Source: a virus. Taken from it: a DNA stretch of 28,612 nucleotides. The notes beneath the pieces are model-generated. The model searched no databases, was not told the origin of the DNA, and saw only the letters and a program-made list of their open reading frames with translations. Shown here one piece after another: positions 5,491 through 14,466 of this stretch (positions within the stretch are counted from its first letter, which is position 1; every line of letters begins with the position of its first letter). The position numbers and the translations under genes were made by a program. The stretch spans positions 1 to 28,612 of IMG/VR virus record IMGVR_UViG_3300033153_000656. One strand, written 5' to 3'.

Positions 5491-6624
5491 CTATTTATTC
5501 TTAACTGTTTTCTTCTTTGGCTTTTCTTCTGGGAACAAGTCGAGTTTTTCCCAAGGTAAGTATTCTTTTCCGAAGTGACCGTAATTTGTAGTCGCTCCGT
5601 ATATAGGGGAAAATAGATCAAATCTATCAATGATGCCTTTAGGTGATAAGTCTACGTTATCTGTAATCCATTTAGTTAAATCTCTACTATCTCTATCACT
5701 TTCTACATAAACACTTGTTGGTTGTTCTACACCAATTGCATAACTTAATTGAATGTTAGCCCAATCTGCTTGTCCACTTGCTACAATATTTTTTGCAAGA
5801 TAACGAGCCATATATGCCGCTGATCTGTCTACTTTAGATGGGTCTTTTCCACTAAATGCTCCTCCACCATGAGGCGCCATACCACCATATGTGTCTACTA
5901 TAATTTTTCTACCAGTCAGACCTGAATCTCCGTCAGGTCCACCAATAACAAATCTACCTGTTGGATTAATTAAGTATTGCGTGTTTTCATCTAAAAGTTC
6001 TTCTGGTAATGTTTTCTGAATTACTTCTTGTATCTGTGCCCTCACAGTCTCTATATCGACCTGCTCTACGTGTTGTGTAGAACAAACTACCTTATCGATG
6101 CGTTTAACTGTGTTATCGTCATTATATTCTACAGTGACTTGTGACTTAGAATCAGGACCCAACCAAGGAAGCATACCATTCTTTCTAATAACAGAAAGCA
6201 TTTCTACGATTCTATGAGAGTAATACAAAGGTGCGGGCATATATGTTTCAGTATCTTTAGTTGCATAACCGAACATGATACCTTGGTCACCTGCGCCAAA
6301 TGTATCTGTACCTAATGCAATGTCAGGAGATTGTCCGTGCAACAGATTAGAAATTGTTAAATTGTTCCAATGAAATCCTTCTTGCTCGTATCCTATATTT
6401 TTTACTACTCTGCGTACAAGATATTCAACATCTAAACTATCGATTTGTCCTTTATATTCACCTGCAACTACTACTTGATTAGTAGTAACTAACGTTTCAC
6501 AGGCACAACGTAGAGTAGGATCTTTATGTTGCATAAACGAATCAAGTATAGCATCACTGATTGCATCTGCAACTTTATCCGGGTGTCCTTCAGAGACACT
6601 CTCACTCGTAAAATAATAACTCAT
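5491..6624 (-). CDS. metK: S-adenosylmethionine synthetase
   Basis: A 377-residue methionine adenosyltransferase, close to the usual ~384. It makes SAM from methionine and ATP. The N-terminal SEGHPDKVADAISDA carries H14, D16 and K17, GAGDQGIMFGYA is the signature 1 hexapeptide region, and GGGAFSGKDPSKVDRS is the phosphate-binding loop (signature 2). All three expected subdomains are present without gaps. The C-terminus has a lysine-rich tail (EKPKKKTVKNK). ATG at 6624 has AAAGGA 8 nt upstream. It is the first gene after the promoter at 6643-6671 and is followed by the leader ORF and iscU. It should raise SAM supply for methylation and radical-SAM chemistry during infection. Confidence 0.98.
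   Translation of the reverse strand: MSYYFTSESVSEGHPDKVADAISDAILDSFMQHKDPTLRCACETLVTTNQVVVAGEYKGQIDSLDVEYLVRRVVKNIGYEQEGFHWNNLTISNLLHGQSPDIALGTDTFGAGDQGIMFGYATKDTETYMPAPLYYSHRIVEMLSVIRKNGMLPWLGPDSKSQVTVEYNDDNTVKRIDKVVCSTQHVEQVDIETVRAQIQEVIQKTLPEELLDENTQYLINPTGRFVIGGPDGDSGLTGRKIIVDTYGGMAPHGGGAFSGKDPSKVDRSAAYMARYLAKNIVASGQADWANIQLSYAIGVEQPTSVYVESDRDSRDLTKWITDNVDLSPKGIIDRFDLFSPIYGATTNYGHFGKEYLPWEKLDLFPEEKPKKKTVKNK
5492..5499 (-). promoter_or_regulatory. Candidate late promoter (AATAAATA) before the iscU leader
   Basis: The minus-strand octamer GAATAAATAGAC lies at the very end of metK and differs by one base from TATAAATA. Transcription starting about 7-10 nt downstream would place the AAAGGAG ribosome-binding site near the 5' end of a short leader, giving iscU and its neighbours a late transcript independent of metK. 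Confidence 0.4.
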
Positions 6625-6642
6625 ATATGGTCCTTTTAGTAT

Positions 6643-6671
6643 ATTGTATACTAATATTTAATACGAGTCAA
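6643..6671 (-). promoter_or_regulatory. Near-consensus sigma-70 promoter for metK-iscU unit
   Basis: On the minus strand, TTGACT (6671-6666) and TACAAT (6648-6643) are spaced by 17 nt, matching 10 of 12 consensus positions. The predicted start near 6636 gives a short leader carrying AAAGGA. It separates the metabolic unit from the large structural gene that ends at 6691. Confidence 0.82.
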
Positions 6672-6690
6672 GGGGTAGGTAGAAAAAGTT

Positions 6691-9600
6691 TTAACTAATT
6701 AAATCCCAGCAATCACAGTTACAATGAATAACTTGTTCAATTGCCTCATCTGCTGATTGAGGTGGTACAAACGGAGGAGGTGCAGTTGTTGGTCCACCAC
6801 CGCCATCATTGTCTCCACCGCCACCACTTCCTGGCGTGAAGTCAGGTCCATCTCCGGGGTCGCCTTCATTACCTGGAGGAGGATCTCCGACTAAATCAGG
6901 AGGACCAGATGGAACTGTGGGTCCTACTTGAGGATTAGGATCCTTATTAATAATCGGATCGTAATTACCAGGACCTTCACCGTCTATAGGTTCAAAAACA
7001 GGATCAACATATTTACCCCCGGCTCCTGTTGGGGGAGGGCCGTCTGGACCATATGGTCGAGGCCAACTTGGGTTAGTAAATTGTACATCATCAACCTCAA
7101 TACCTTCTCTTGCGCCTTCAACAGTTCCATTATTTACTAGAGTTCGATGAATATTGTTTGGAATAATATCTGGTATATTGTTGTTTACTGGTATGCCACA
7201 ATTTGCTAGAGTTCTGTCATTGCGTTCTTGTCGTAATTGCGCCATAATATTTTGTCCTACATCGCAATTTCTATCTATAATAAGTTCTAGTGTTACTCTT
7301 GCTCCTATTCCTCGCGGTTGATTCCAATCTGAATAGTCCGGCATACTGTCAACAAAAGTTACTAAGTCTTGGTTACTATAAACAAAAGGATCTCTTGGAA
7401 TTTCAACTCGTCCTAATGCATTATATCTACTGCGTTGCTCAACTTTCATTTGCTTACCTAATATTCTCCATTGAAGTTCAAGGGCGTTTAATGAATCTCT
7501 GTATGATGAGTTTGCAATACTAGAAATTTCTGAGTTGGCGGCATTAATATAATATTGCGTAACAGAATTATAATTATAACTAGATCCAAATGGTGAGTTA
7601 GTTCCGCCTGTAGGGGGTTGCCAACTATAAGTGCCTATTGGGGGATATTCAGGCTCTCCAATAACATCTACGTTGGCAACAGGGGCACCGTATCCTGGAT
7701 TTGAATCTTGGTAGTTAGGATAAATACCACCTGGATCTTCAAAACCAACAGGTGGATCAGTTGGCTTTGGTATTCCAGAACCTTCCCAATTTGCGCCGGG
7801 GATGCCTGTAGCAAAATAAGTAGCAAAACCATCATAAACTTCTGCTCCTTGAACTCTTCCAAATGTCCCGGCGCCATTACTACCTGTTTGTGCATCATTT
7901 CTGCCTATAGCGCCGATATTAATTTTTGACCCGTCTGAATTAAATGTTGTATAATTAATAGTGACTGCTGGATCCGGAGCACCACCTCTTCCATATCCTC
8001 CACCGTCATTAGTTAGTGGGGTATATTCACCTTGACTTGGTTTAATTCTATAACCTGCCGCCCACAATGAAGGTTGCCATTGATTATCTGTGTACTGTTT
8101 AGGATCATATGGCTCACCAGTATCCGGATCTACGAGTACATAGAGATAAGGATTATAATCTGGTAGTGCAGGATCCGGTTGATAATCTCCATTGGGTTGA
8201 TTTTGTACTGCGTCCCTAGTACCAGCAGTGCCAGAACCCATAGTACACGTATACTCTAATTCTAAAGTAATTGCGGCAGGTTCCCAAGATACTGCTAAAA
8301 ATAGTTGTTGATATATTCTTGCTAAATCCGAACGAGGGCTAGTAACATTCTCTATTTCTTCATCACCTGCTAGATAGTCATAAATTTGATCCCATGGATA
8401 AGGATTACCTGACATACACCCAAAAAAGTCATCCATACGATAACTACCTTTCCAGCCAGATCCTAATCCCATTTGTTCTACTACTGTATCTACTAAAAGT
8501 TCGTTAACTGGTTTTTGTAAAGTATCAGCAGTTGCTACTGTACCGTTTGCCCCTGGTGTGTCTGTGGATAATATTTCTAAGAACTCTAAACAATCACCTA
8601 ATTCACCAGGAGTTATTTGCTCAATATTACTAATTTGTAAAAAAGAATATCTAAGAGCGCCTGCGGCTAATGCTACTTGTGCAGGAAGAATTTCATTTTG
8701 GGATCCTAAATACGAATCATATCCTTTTGGCAAAGTTAATAGTGAACTAAAAGTTTGTCTTGCTGTGCCATCACTTGGATCTGGTTGTCCTTTTGTAAAT
8801 AAAGTACCTACTCTGTCTCTAACTGTTGCAGTACCTATTGCATTATTAGTAGAACCATCCTCATTGTATATTAAGTAATATGTTTTTGAGCCTGTTGGTA
8901 AATTTAATGTATCATTATATAAAGGAACAGTTAGTGTTTTTCTAGCATCAAGGAACAAATACCAAGGATCTAATAAATCTGCTAAAGTTCGTACTTTTAA
9001 AAAATCATAGAATCCAGAATTAACATTACTAAAACCAATTCTAAAATTAAGAAAATAATTATTATCTGTTAATGATGATGCTACAACTTTTAAATTGTCT
9101 CCTGTTATAGTTAAAAAGGCTGTATATATTTTTCTTTCTTGTGCCGAAGTTCCAGATTTATTTTGTGTAGAAAGTTTTTTAATTTCATTAGCAGATAATC
9201 CGGCCGCGCCCAATGCTAAATTTAAATCTTGTGTTATTCCTCCGGCTTCATGTAATTGTTGCAATAGAGTTGACGGGAAGCCAAAACGATCAAGCCTTCT
9301 GAAATCAAAGATTTTTTGAATTTGTTTTAAATCATATGCAAGACCGTTAGTATACAAAGATACACCAGTTACATCTCCTGTAATAAGATCATTCATGTTA
9401 CTAAATGACCCTGCTAAAAATTCTTCTGAGTTTGCCGCTGTGTTTACTGTATCATTAGTATATTGACAGTAACTAGCCGCTTCATTGAATGATCCACAAA
9501 AATCTTCGTAACGGGGCACTGCTTGACCTTCCTTACCGTTTTGTGCATGCCAGTTGAATTCATTATGTGCTTGTAGAGCATGACATCTAATCCATCCCCA

Positions 9601-10110
9601 TTGAGTAATACTGCTGTTTGGGTTTGTATTAGTGTAGGGCAACCATGTGGCTTGTTGACCGTAATCTGTTTTACCAGTTACAGAATACCCTGCATTTGCT
9701 GGTCCGGCAAGTGCACCTGTAACTCCTTGTGCTTCTGCAAACTCAAGTGCTTTACAATTTGCTGTTGTGTTTGGTGTTGCTCCTGCCCATGATTCACTAG
9801 GATCTTCTGCAACATAAGTAGGAGGTTTAGCATTACCTAACGAATAACCTTCATTACCATTACCTGAAATTGAAATAATATTATTATAGGTCGATCCAGT
9901 TACATAACCTCTTAAATAAGCATCATTAATAGACCATACAAGCATTCTAAGAACGGTATTTCTTACAAGTGCACCAAACGTATAAGAACTATTTGATGTG
10001 CTTATTCCCATATAGTATTCGGCATTTTTATTAATTTCGAGGCATCTATTTTGTAAGATACCTCCTAGCACGTTCATGCCTAATGGACTTTGTTTACCAG
10101 TATCAGCCAT
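6691..10110 (-). CDS. Large virion structural protein (baseplate/tail-associated, unnamed family)
   Basis: A 1139-residue protein. Its N-terminus (MADTGKQSPLGMNVLGG, then YYMGISTSNSSYTFG) matches the pattern of large structural proteins I recall from T4-like cyanophages, but no specific function is known to me. Residues up to about 600 are mixed globular sequence. From about 630 on it is rich in Pro, Gly, Asn and Tyr, and the last ~130 residues are a low-complexity Pro/Gly/Asp tail. It ends with a striking cysteine cluster, HCNCDCW (C1130, C1132, C1134). It lies 8 nt after the PAAR gene with AGGAT before its ATG, so it is cotranscribed with the spike-tip gene, favouring a baseplate or tail-tip role. 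Confidence 0.75.
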   Translation of the reverse strand: MADTGKQSPLGMNVLGGILQNRCLEINKNAEYYMGISTSNSSYTFGALVRNTVLRMLVWSINDAYLRGYVTGSTYNNIISISGNGNEGYSLGNAKPPTYVAEDPSESWAGATPNTTANCKALEFAEAQGVTGALAGPANAGYSVTGKTDYGQQATWLPYTNTNPNSSITQWGWIRCHALQAHNEFNWHAQNGKEGQAVPRYEDFCGSFNEAASYCQYTNDTVNTAANSEEFLAGSFSNMNDLITGDVTGVSLYTNGLAYDLKQIQKIFDFRRLDRFGFPSTLLQQLHEAGGITQDLNLALGAAGLSANEIKKLSTQNKSGTSAQERKIYTAFLTITGDNLKVVASSLTDNNYFLNFRIGFSNVNSGFYDFLKVRTLADLLDPWYLFLDARKTLTVPLYNDTLNLPTGSKTYYLIYNEDGSTNNAIGTATVRDRVGTLFTKGQPDPSDGTARQTFSSLLTLPKGYDSYLGSQNEILPAQVALAAGALRYSFLQISNIEQITPGELGDCLEFLEILSTDTPGANGTVATADTLQKPVNELLVDTVVEQMGLGSGWKGSYRMDDFFGCMSGNPYPWDQIYDYLAGDEEIENVTSPRSDLARIYQQLFLAVSWEPAAITLELEYTCTMGSGTAGTRDAVQNQPNGDYQPDPALPDYNPYLYVLVDPDTGEPYDPKQYTDNQWQPSLWAAGYRIKPSQGEYTPLTNDGGGYGRGGAPDPAVTINYTTFNSDGSKINIGAIGRNDAQTGSNGAGTFGRVQGAEVYDGFATYFATGIPGANWEGSGIPKPTDPPVGFEDPGGIYPNYQDSNPGYGAPVANVDVIGEPEYPPIGTYSWQPPTGGTNSPFGSSYNYNSVTQYYINAANSEISSIANSSYRDSLNALELQWRILGKQMKVEQRSRYNALGRVEIPRDPFVYSNQDLVTFVDSMPDYSDWNQPRGIGARVTLELIIDRNCDVGQNIMAQLRQERNDRTLANCGIPVNNNIPDIIPNNIHRTLVNNGTVEGAREGIEVDDVQFTNPSWPRPYGPDGPPPTGAGGKYVDPVFEPIDGEGPGNYDPIINKDPNPQVGPTVPSGPPDLVGDPPPGNEGDPGDGPDFTPGSGGGGDNDGGGGPTTAPPPFVPPQSADEAIEQVIHCNCDCWDLIS

Positions 10111-10118
10111 ATAATATC

Positions 10119-10397
10119 CTAAGGAACAAAGACTGTCTCTGCGCCTTCTACAATTTTATGTTTGCAATCATTACCAGATCCTACTCGGAGTACTGGTTTA
10201 CCTTCACAAAAAACTGTAGGGCTACCTTCAGTTGTCTTTGCATTTTTATGAGGCTTTTCATTTGGTTTAGGGTTGTGGGGAGTGATTTCACTTACATGTA
10301 AGCCGACAGGTTTCCCCTCACAAAACACAGTCTCGGAACCTTTTAAGATTTTACCGCCTGTAGTATTTTTATCTCCCTTTCGGCTCAGTTTGGCCAT
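10119..10397 (-). CDS. PAAR-repeat spike-tip protein
   Basis: A 92-residue protein built of repeats of G-[SA]-x-T-V-F: at 20-25, 58-63 and again near the end. The first two continue as CEGKPV. Between them are H34, H41 and H50, and later C78 and H80, candidate metal ligands as in PAAR proteins, where a zinc holds the sharp cone. T4 carries a comparable ~97-residue tip protein (gp5.4) on the baseplate spike. ATG at 10397 is preceded by GTAGGATAA. It sits in one unit with the 1139-residue structural protein. The assignment to the PAAR fold rests on motif pattern and length. Confidence 0.88.
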   Translation of the reverse strand: MAKLSRKGDKNTTGGKILKGSETVFCEGKPVGLHVSEITPHNPKPNEKPHKNAKTTEGSPTVFCEGKPVLRVGSGNDCKHKIVEGAETVFVP

Positions 10398-10403
10398 GTA
10401 ACA

Positions 10404-10715
10404 TTATCCTACTAATATTTTTTTCTCCGGTACAGTTACTCCGGTGGTCGCCTCTCTGTATTTGTCTTTAACTTCGTCTGCTGTTTCAGCAACAAGAGAA
10501 ACACTAGTAGTATTTAGTCTTACGTTTTTCTTGGCATTTGCAGTAAACACACTAGGAACAAGTCCCATACCTTGTGGGCTAGGGGCAATTGATACTGGAT
10601 CTTCTAAAACAAGTGTATCATCTTCTACTTCTACAACTTTTGATACAATCTCTTCACCACTGTTTATCTTTAGAGTATATACTCCACCTACTTTGACATC
10701 ACTTAATATTGACAT
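10404..10715 (-). CDS. Small beta-rich phage protein, function unknown (103 aa)
   Basis: A 103-residue protein. The N-terminal half (GGVYTLKINSGEEIVSKVV, then EDDTLVLEDPVSI) has the alternating strand pattern of a small SH3-like or LSm-like barrel, and the C-terminal half is helical and charged. Proteins of this appearance recur near tail genes in marine T4-like phages, but I do not know a function. AGGAGAAA precedes the ATG. It is 6 nt upstream of the PAAR gene, which argues for a shared transcript and perhaps an assembly role. Confidence 0.75.
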   Translation of the reverse strand: MSILSDVKVGGVYTLKINSGEEIVSKVVEVEDDTLVLEDPVSIAPSPQGMGLVPSVFTANAKKNVRLNTTSVSLVAETADEVKDKYREATTGVTVPEKKILVG

Positions 10716-10726
10716 TATTTCTCCTA

Positions 10727-10969
10727 TTATAAACTGTTAGTATTAAAAGTAATCATTTCTTCTTTTAGTTCCATAAATCCACCCACGTACTTGTCTCCTA
10801 AAAAGATTTGCGGCGCAGTTCGTGCATTAGGTACTACGGCTAGTAAGTCTTCTAGTGTATATCCATGTCCAATTTTCTTTTCTTCATACTCAATGCCTTT
10901 TTCTTCAAGCAATTTCTTTGCTTGATCGCAATAAGTGCAGTTGTCTTTGCTCCATACAATGGCTTTCAT
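10727..10969 (-). CDS. grx: Glutaredoxin
   Basis: An 80-residue glutaredoxin. The redox motif is C11-T-Y-C14, the cis-proline loop is TAPQIF, and GG lies in VGGF, all at standard spacing. It can re-reduce ribonucleotide reductase using glutathione and may also handle Fe-S clusters. ATG at 10969 has AGGAGA 7 nt upstream. It lies immediately downstream of nrdB (73-nt gap), the same association as T4 nrdC with reductase genes, which supports a role as the electron donor to NrdA. Confidence 0.95.
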   Translation of the reverse strand: MKAIVWSKDNCTYCDQAKKLLEEKGIEYEEKKIGHGYTLEDLLAVVPNARTAPQIFLGDKYVGGFMELKEEMITFNTNSL

Positions 10970-11042
10970 TCTTTCTCCTAGTTAGTTAAATGTTATATCT
11001 TTATTTAATGTGATATTACGATCAAATAATATTTTCTGGCTC

Positions 11043-12143
11043 TTACAACTCGGGTAAGGCTTCGTAATCAAGTGATTCTGACATAACTCCGATTACGTAG
11101 TTAGTTGATTCATTTTCTTGTAATGCTGTTTGCTTTTTGCTAGTATCACTGTGCTTGTTAAACCACGGAATAGGACTTGCTTTTGGTGCAGGTTCGTTAT
11201 ATTTTATACCGATTACTTTAAGTGATTCTAGTGCTGTGTAGTCTACAAATTCTTTAAGAATGTTTGCGTTCAGACCGATCACAGGACCTTTCTGAAACAA
11301 GTAATCAGCCCATTCTTTTTCTTCTCTAATTACATCCATATACATAGCATACACTTCTTGTTCACATTCTTTTTGTGCTTTTAAGAATCGTTTGTCTTCT
11401 TTTACTACTTGATTGATGATCCAGCCTGTCCACCCTTTATGTAGCAATTCATCTTGTAAAATTAATGAAATGATATTACCATTACCAATAAAGATTTTGT
11501 TTTCTACCATTGCCAGTGATGTAGCAAATGATACCATAAATCTTAATGCTTCTAAAGCATAACTTGCATGTAATGCCATCCAAATTGCTTTAATATGCTC
11601 ATGTTCATCAATCTTGTGACCCATTTCTTTTTTGCAATTAATCTGATGTAGTGCTTCATAGTATTCGCCCACACTAGATGCCATGTCTGCGATTTCTTTA
11701 GTATCATGGATAGTATCAAAGATGTCCTTAGGTACATTATAGATGTTTCTAATGATGTGACTGTAAGAACGTGAATGAATGTTAGTCTCAAAGAAAGACC
11801 AATTGTAACATAATGCTTCTACTTCAGGTAGACTTACTACAGGAGTAAAAACTTGTGCAGGGCCTCTACCTTGTAAACTATCTAGTGCAGTTTGTCTTAA
11901 TAGATTAGCAGTAAAAATGTGTTTGACGGCATCACTAGCATCTTTAAAATCAGATGCATCCTTTGTTAAACTAATTTCTTCTGGTATCCAAAAGAAACCT
12001 CTAGCAGTTTCTTCAAAGTTTGCTATCTTATCATATTTTACTTCTTCAAATCTTTGGATAGTTACAGGACCTGATGGATCCAAAAACATAGTGCTATCTA
12101 AATAATTTGTTTGTTTTGCCAAATCATATTGTTCTTTACTCAT
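11043..12143 (-). CDS. nrdB: Class I ribonucleotide reductase small (radical) subunit
   Basis: A 366-residue ferritin-like subunit that generates the radical for deoxynucleotide synthesis. Expected metal ligands are D88 (ALDSLQGR), E119, H123, E198 (ALEAL), E232 and H235 (QDELLH). The radical tyrosine is Y127 in HSRSY. The unusual point is E119-T-N-I-H123: the Escherichia coli enzyme has E-T-I-H (ExxH), so one residue is inserted between these ligands while the spacing from D88 to E119 is unchanged at 31. The C-terminal tail (SESLDYEALPEL) provides the peptide that docks on NrdA. AAGGG lies 6 nt before the ATG, and the gene follows nrdA by 9 nt. Confidence 0.97.
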   Translation of the reverse strand: MSKEQYDLAKQTNYLDSTMFLDPSGPVTIQRFEEVKYDKIANFEETARGFFWIPEEISLTKDASDFKDASDAVKHIFTANLLRQTALDSLQGRGPAQVFTPVVSLPEVEALCYNWSFFETNIHSRSYSHIIRNIYNVPKDIFDTIHDTKEIADMASSVGEYYEALHQINCKKEMGHKIDEHEHIKAIWMALHASYALEALRFMVSFATSLAMVENKIFIGNGNIISLILQDELLHKGWTGWIINQVVKEDKRFLKAQKECEQEVYAMYMDVIREEKEWADYLFQKGPVIGLNANILKEFVDYTALESLKVIGIKYNEPAPKASPIPWFNKHSDTSKKQTALQENESTNYVIGVMSESLDYEALPEL

Positions 12144-12152
12144 AATTAACCC

Positions 12153-14459
12153 TTATAATTTACATGCTTCACAGTCATCATCATCAAATGCTGGCTCGTC
12201 AATGTATTGTTTTGCTATTTCTACTATTTGTTCATCTTGTCTTTTGACTCCTGCTTTATTTATTAAAGAATAATAAAAAGTCTTAAGTCCCCATTGATGT
12301 GCCTGCATTAAGTTCTTTGCGATCAGTGTTGTAGGCACTTTCTGATCTTTAAAATGTGCTGGATTGTAAAATGTATTTGTTGATATGCTTTGATCTACAT
12401 AAGCCGCTAATACTGCCGCAGTCTTTAAATATGCATCACAATCTTGTTGCTCCCACATCAATTGATAAGAATTTCTTACACGTTTGATATGATAGTCTGG
12501 TACTACTTGTGTGAGTGATCCTGCTTTACTTTCTTTAACAGAGATTAAACTCATTGGCATTTCAATACCGTTTGTAGAATTGATAACTACACTAGATGAT
12601 TCTACTGGAGCAATTGCCATCAAAGTTGCATTTCTGACACCATGTTCTTTCATTTCTTTTCGTAATGCTTCCCAATCACACTCTGGCTTAAAGTTTGCTA
12701 GTTTATTAACACCTTTTGCTCTACGTTCCCAAGGGAACTTACCTTTACCATACCATGTCTTATCACTATCTAAACATTTACCTCTTTCTTTTGCTAGTTC
12801 TACTGTTGCTTCAGTTAAGAAAAATGCTTGATGTTCCATCCAAGTTTTAACATCTTGTAGTGCATCTTTGTCACCATATATGTAGTCACGTTTTGCATGC
12901 CAATATGCTAAATTAGTAACACCAATACCCAAAGGTTGTATTTCATCGTTACTTAATTGACTCTGAATCGATAAGAAATCTTGGTAATCTAAGATATTAC
13001 ACAAACTACGTTGTAGTACACGACATGCTCTACGCATGTCCTCAGGGTTTCTGAATGCTCCCCAGTTGATCGATCCCAATGTACACAATGCAATACGTCC
13101 CTCATCGTCATCTAAACGTTTAAAAGGCTTTGTAGGTAATAATATCTCACAACATAGATTGCTTTGATAAATTGGATGTTCAGTAGTATCAAACGGACCT
13201 TGGTTAGATACGTTGTCTACATACACTAAGTAAATTCTTCCTGTATCTGTTCTTTCTTTTAATACACCAGATTTAAATACTTCTTCTGCTGACATTACTT
13301 TCTTACTGAGGCTACGGGACCTTTCATATTTGAGATACAGTTCCTCAAATTTAGCAGTATCTGAATAGAATGCTTCATACAAATCAGGCACTTCGTTTGG
13401 ATCAAAGAATGTAATGTTTTCTTTGTTTTTAAAACGTTTCCAAAAGAATGCATTAAGACATACGCCATAATCCATATGTCTTACTCTTGTTTCTTCAGTA
13501 CCTTGATTGTTCTTTAGTACGATTAAATCATCAAATTGATGATGCCAAATAGGATAAAAGACTGTAGCACTAGCATTACGAATGCCACCTTGTGAGCATG
13601 AACGTAAGTCTCCGAACCACTTCTTTAAGAAGGGTATCATTCCCGTATGCATGATCTCTCCGCCTCTTATAGGCGCTCCTAGGGGTCTTAAACGACCTAT
13701 TTCAAGACCTATACCAGCACGTTTACTAGCATACTTAGCCATCATTTCACCTGATGCAAAGATACTATCTAAGTCATCATCACTTTTAATTAATACACAA
13801 GAACTGAACTGTTTAGTAGGTGTTCCTAATCCAGCAAGTACAGGAGTTGCTAGTGTAAATAACCCATCACTAGCACAGTTATAATATTCTTTAATATATT
13901 TCATTCTTGCTGATAAAGGTTCTTCTTTATGAAATACTGTTGCGGCCGCAAATATCTGTCCTGTTGATCTGTTTCTGACTAGATATTTACCTATCATTTG
14001 TTCGATGGCGGCATAAGATAGGTTTTCATCTTTCTCGTGGTTGATGATCTTTTCCATTTTGTTCCAATCATCTTCAGAATACCACTCAAGCAAGTCTGTA
14101 GTATATAAACCTGATTCTATATTCTTCTTAACAATTTCATATAGATGAGGTGGTTGATAGTCTCCGTATACATCTTTACGCAACATAGATAAACGTTGTT
14201 TGCCGGCTACAAATTGATAATTAGTATGGCCTGTTTCTGGTGCTTGTTCTTCATCGATTAAATCAACGATAGCACGTAAAGTAAGCCCATCAATTTCTCT
14301 TGTAGTAATACCGTCAAAGAAGTGTGGTTGTGATGTGATCTCAATCATTGATTGTGATACATCTGATACACCTTCACATACTTTTGCTACTTGGGCTTGC
14401 CACTTTTCTAACTCTAATTCTACTACCTTTCCTGATCTTTTAGTGACTTTAATGTTCAT
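12153..14459 (-). CDS. nrdA: Class I ribonucleotide reductase large (catalytic) subunit
   Basis: A 768-residue alpha subunit that reduces ribonucleoside diphosphates. An ATP-cone-like domain spans about residues 1-90 (KRSGKVVELELEKW). Catalytic residues are in place: C221 and C459 (redox pair), N434, C436 and E438 in SNLCCE, the radical-transfer pair Y729-Y730, and C-terminal C763 and C766 (CEAC) that relay electrons from glutaredoxin. It closely parallels Escherichia coli numbering (225, 462, 437/439/441, 730/731), so no intein or gap is present. AGGT precedes the ATG at 14459. It forms a unit with nrdB and glutaredoxin. Confidence 0.98.
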   Translation of the reverse strand: MNIKVTKRSGKVVELELEKWQAQVAKVCEGVSDVSQSMIEITSQPHFFDGITTREIDGLTLRAIVDLIDEEQAPETGHTNYQFVAGKQRLSMLRKDVYGDYQPPHLYEIVKKNIESGLYTTDLLEWYSEDDWNKMEKIINHEKDENLSYAAIEQMIGKYLVRNRSTGQIFAAATVFHKEEPLSARMKYIKEYYNCASDGLFTLATPVLAGLGTPTKQFSSCVLIKSDDDLDSIFASGEMMAKYASKRAGIGLEIGRLRPLGAPIRGGEIMHTGMIPFLKKWFGDLRSCSQGGIRNASATVFYPIWHHQFDDLIVLKNNQGTEETRVRHMDYGVCLNAFFWKRFKNKENITFFDPNEVPDLYEAFYSDTAKFEELYLKYERSRSLSKKVMSAEEVFKSGVLKERTDTGRIYLVYVDNVSNQGPFDTTEHPIYQSNLCCEILLPTKPFKRLDDDEGRIALCTLGSINWGAFRNPEDMRRACRVLQRSLCNILDYQDFLSIQSQLSNDEIQPLGIGVTNLAYWHAKRDYIYGDKDALQDVKTWMEHQAFFLTEATVELAKERGKCLDSDKTWYGKGKFPWERRAKGVNKLANFKPECDWEALRKEMKEHGVRNATLMAIAPVESSSVVINSTNGIEMPMSLISVKESKAGSLTQVVPDYHIKRVRNSYQLMWEQQDCDAYLKTAAVLAAYVDQSISTNTFYNPAHFKDQKVPTTLIAKNLMQAHQWGLKTFYYSLINKAGVKRQDEQIVEIAKQYIDEPAFDDDDCEACKL

Positions 14460-14466
14460 TCTTTAC

